From Phycisphaerales bacterium (GTDB taxonomy: Bacteria > Planctomycetota > Phycisphaerae > Phycisphaerales > SM1A02), in NCBI GenBank assembly GCA_029268515.1, contig JAQWNP010000016.1, positions 124,001-188,000 on the forward strand: 64,000 nt of DNA. Direction: 5' to 3'. How positions within the stretch are numbered: position 1 is the stretch's first letter; each line of letters begins with the position of its first letter. This document shows positions 63,493 to 64,000 of the stretch, in pieces. The translations under genes were made by a program, and so were the position numbers. Under the pieces are notes generated by a model. It saw only the letters and a program-made list of their open reading frames with translations. It was not told the origin of the DNA and did no database searches.

Positions 63493-63999
63493 TTAGTCCT
63501 GTCCCAGATAAGAACGATCGACACCTAAGAGAATCTTGAGCGAGACAGACACCACGCCCAGCGCGATGCCAATGATGATCGCCCGGCCAGCACCCTTTGT
63601 CGGTCCGTCCAATGCAAGCCACTCGGTCAAACGGTCAAGTCGCATGGTCTTCCAGTCATCAACCGTCGAGGCGATGTTGAACCAATTACAGATATCAACC
63701 ATCGTTCCTGGCACCCAACCTGTGAGCCAAACACCTGCATAGGTACGCCCGAGGAGCACGATAAAAGCAGTCAAAAGCAGCAGTGTGGCCTCAAAGTTCT
63801 TGGCTCTAAAGGCTCGGAATGCCGCTGATGCAACATAGAACGCCAGCATGGCAAACATCGTCGACGTCAGCGGATAAATCACATATTGGTAAATCCACCA
63901 GAAGCTTGCACCCTCTTCAAGATAGTTGCCGCCCCAAGCAAAGTCAGGGTACTTCGGATTCGGGTGCACACCGACTTGAAGTAAGCCAATAACCAACGT
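63493..63999 (-). CDS. Membrane protein of unknown function, 5' truncated by window edge
   Basis: C-terminal part of a multi-pass membrane protein. The frame remains open to the right edge, and the apparent TTG start at 63996 is probably internal. About four hydrophobic helices are seen, among them PLTSTMFAMLAFYVASAAF, ATLLLLTAFIVLLGRTYAGVWLTG and AIIIGIALGVVSVSLKILLGV. It is first in the order of transcription of the three-gene cluster visible here, but further genes could lie beyond the window. Confidence 0.6.
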   Translation of the reverse strand, partial: TLVIGLLQVGVHPNPKYPDFAWGGNYLEEGASFWWIYQYVIYPLTSTMFAMLAFYVASAAFRAFRAKNFEATLLLLTAFIVLLGRTYAGVWLTGWVPGTMVDICNWFNIASTVDDWKTMRLDRLTEWLALDGPTKGAGRAIIIGIALGVVSVSLKILLGVDRSYLGQD

Positions 64000-64000
64000 C

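Noticed and set aside
1-64000. Mobile elements, CRISPR arrays, origin of replication
   Set aside because: No transposase, integrase, phage gene, direct-repeat array, DnaA-box cluster or dnaA/dnaN gene was seen; the ParA gene is not accompanied by parB or parS.

Overview
The window looks like chromosomal DNA of a Planctomycetota bacterium, most likely a marine Phycisphaerae-type lineage. This is an inference from gene content: an exosortase/EpsI exopolysaccharide operon, many secreted or lipid-anchored proteins of unknown function with planctomycete-like tails, CsrA, an mraZ gene with no division genes behind it, and moderate GC by eye. No rRNA, IS element, prophage or CRISPR array was seen. 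One tRNA gene (tRNA-Glu, TTC) is present.

Layout. 1-9.8 kb: end of a GH113-like glycosidase, aspS, a dicarboxylate/amino-acid symporter, trxB, an exported unknown protein, two PLP aminotransferases and a gmhA-like sugar isomerase. 9.7-22.7 kb: a tightly packed nine-gene minus-strand operon for exported polysaccharide. In transcription order it holds an RmlC-like cupin, a degenerate nucleotidyltransferase with a hexapeptide tail, exosortase, EpsI-like protein, Wzz/tyrosine-kinase fusion, polyprenyl-phosphate sugar transferase, a 1410-residue TPR protein, rmlA and rmlB. 22.7-31.2 kb: a long leader region, a MauE/DoxX-thioredoxin membrane protein, an M20 peptidase, a large membrane protein, an ABC ATPase and NAD kinase. 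31.2-41.1 kb: serS, tilS, envelope proteins, dapF with an M48 peptidase, a JAMM-like lipoprotein, an NFU protein, csrA and mraZ. 41.1-47.8 kb: a structured non-coding stretch, two GT4 glycosyltransferases, an amidohydrolase, a pair of paralogous lipoproteins, DUF2752 and an M19 dipeptidase-like gene. 47.8-53.3 kb: a ParA ATPase fused to a glycogen-binding (CBM48/AMPK-beta-like) domain with a degenerate MinD-like partner, aroB, tRNA-Glu and a nucleoside phosphorylase-family gene. 53.3-61.2 kb: a PagL-like outer-membrane protein, then fatty-acid synthesis genes in the order rpmF-plsX-fabH-fabD-lipoprotein-fabG-acpP-fabF. 61.3-64 kb: three membrane proteins of unknown function, the last cut by the window edge.

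The most unusual points are the ParA-CBM48 fusion with its pseudo-MinD neighbour, a fabG gene with no ATG, GTG or TTG before its Rossmann motif (it appears to start at ATC one base after a 19-codon leader ORF), a cluster of six strong hairpins behind mraZ, TGGG boxes at a 10-bp period inside the mraZ promoter, and a lipoprotein with a JAMM-like motif. Functions are assigned from recognisable motifs in the translated sequence; no database search was possible.
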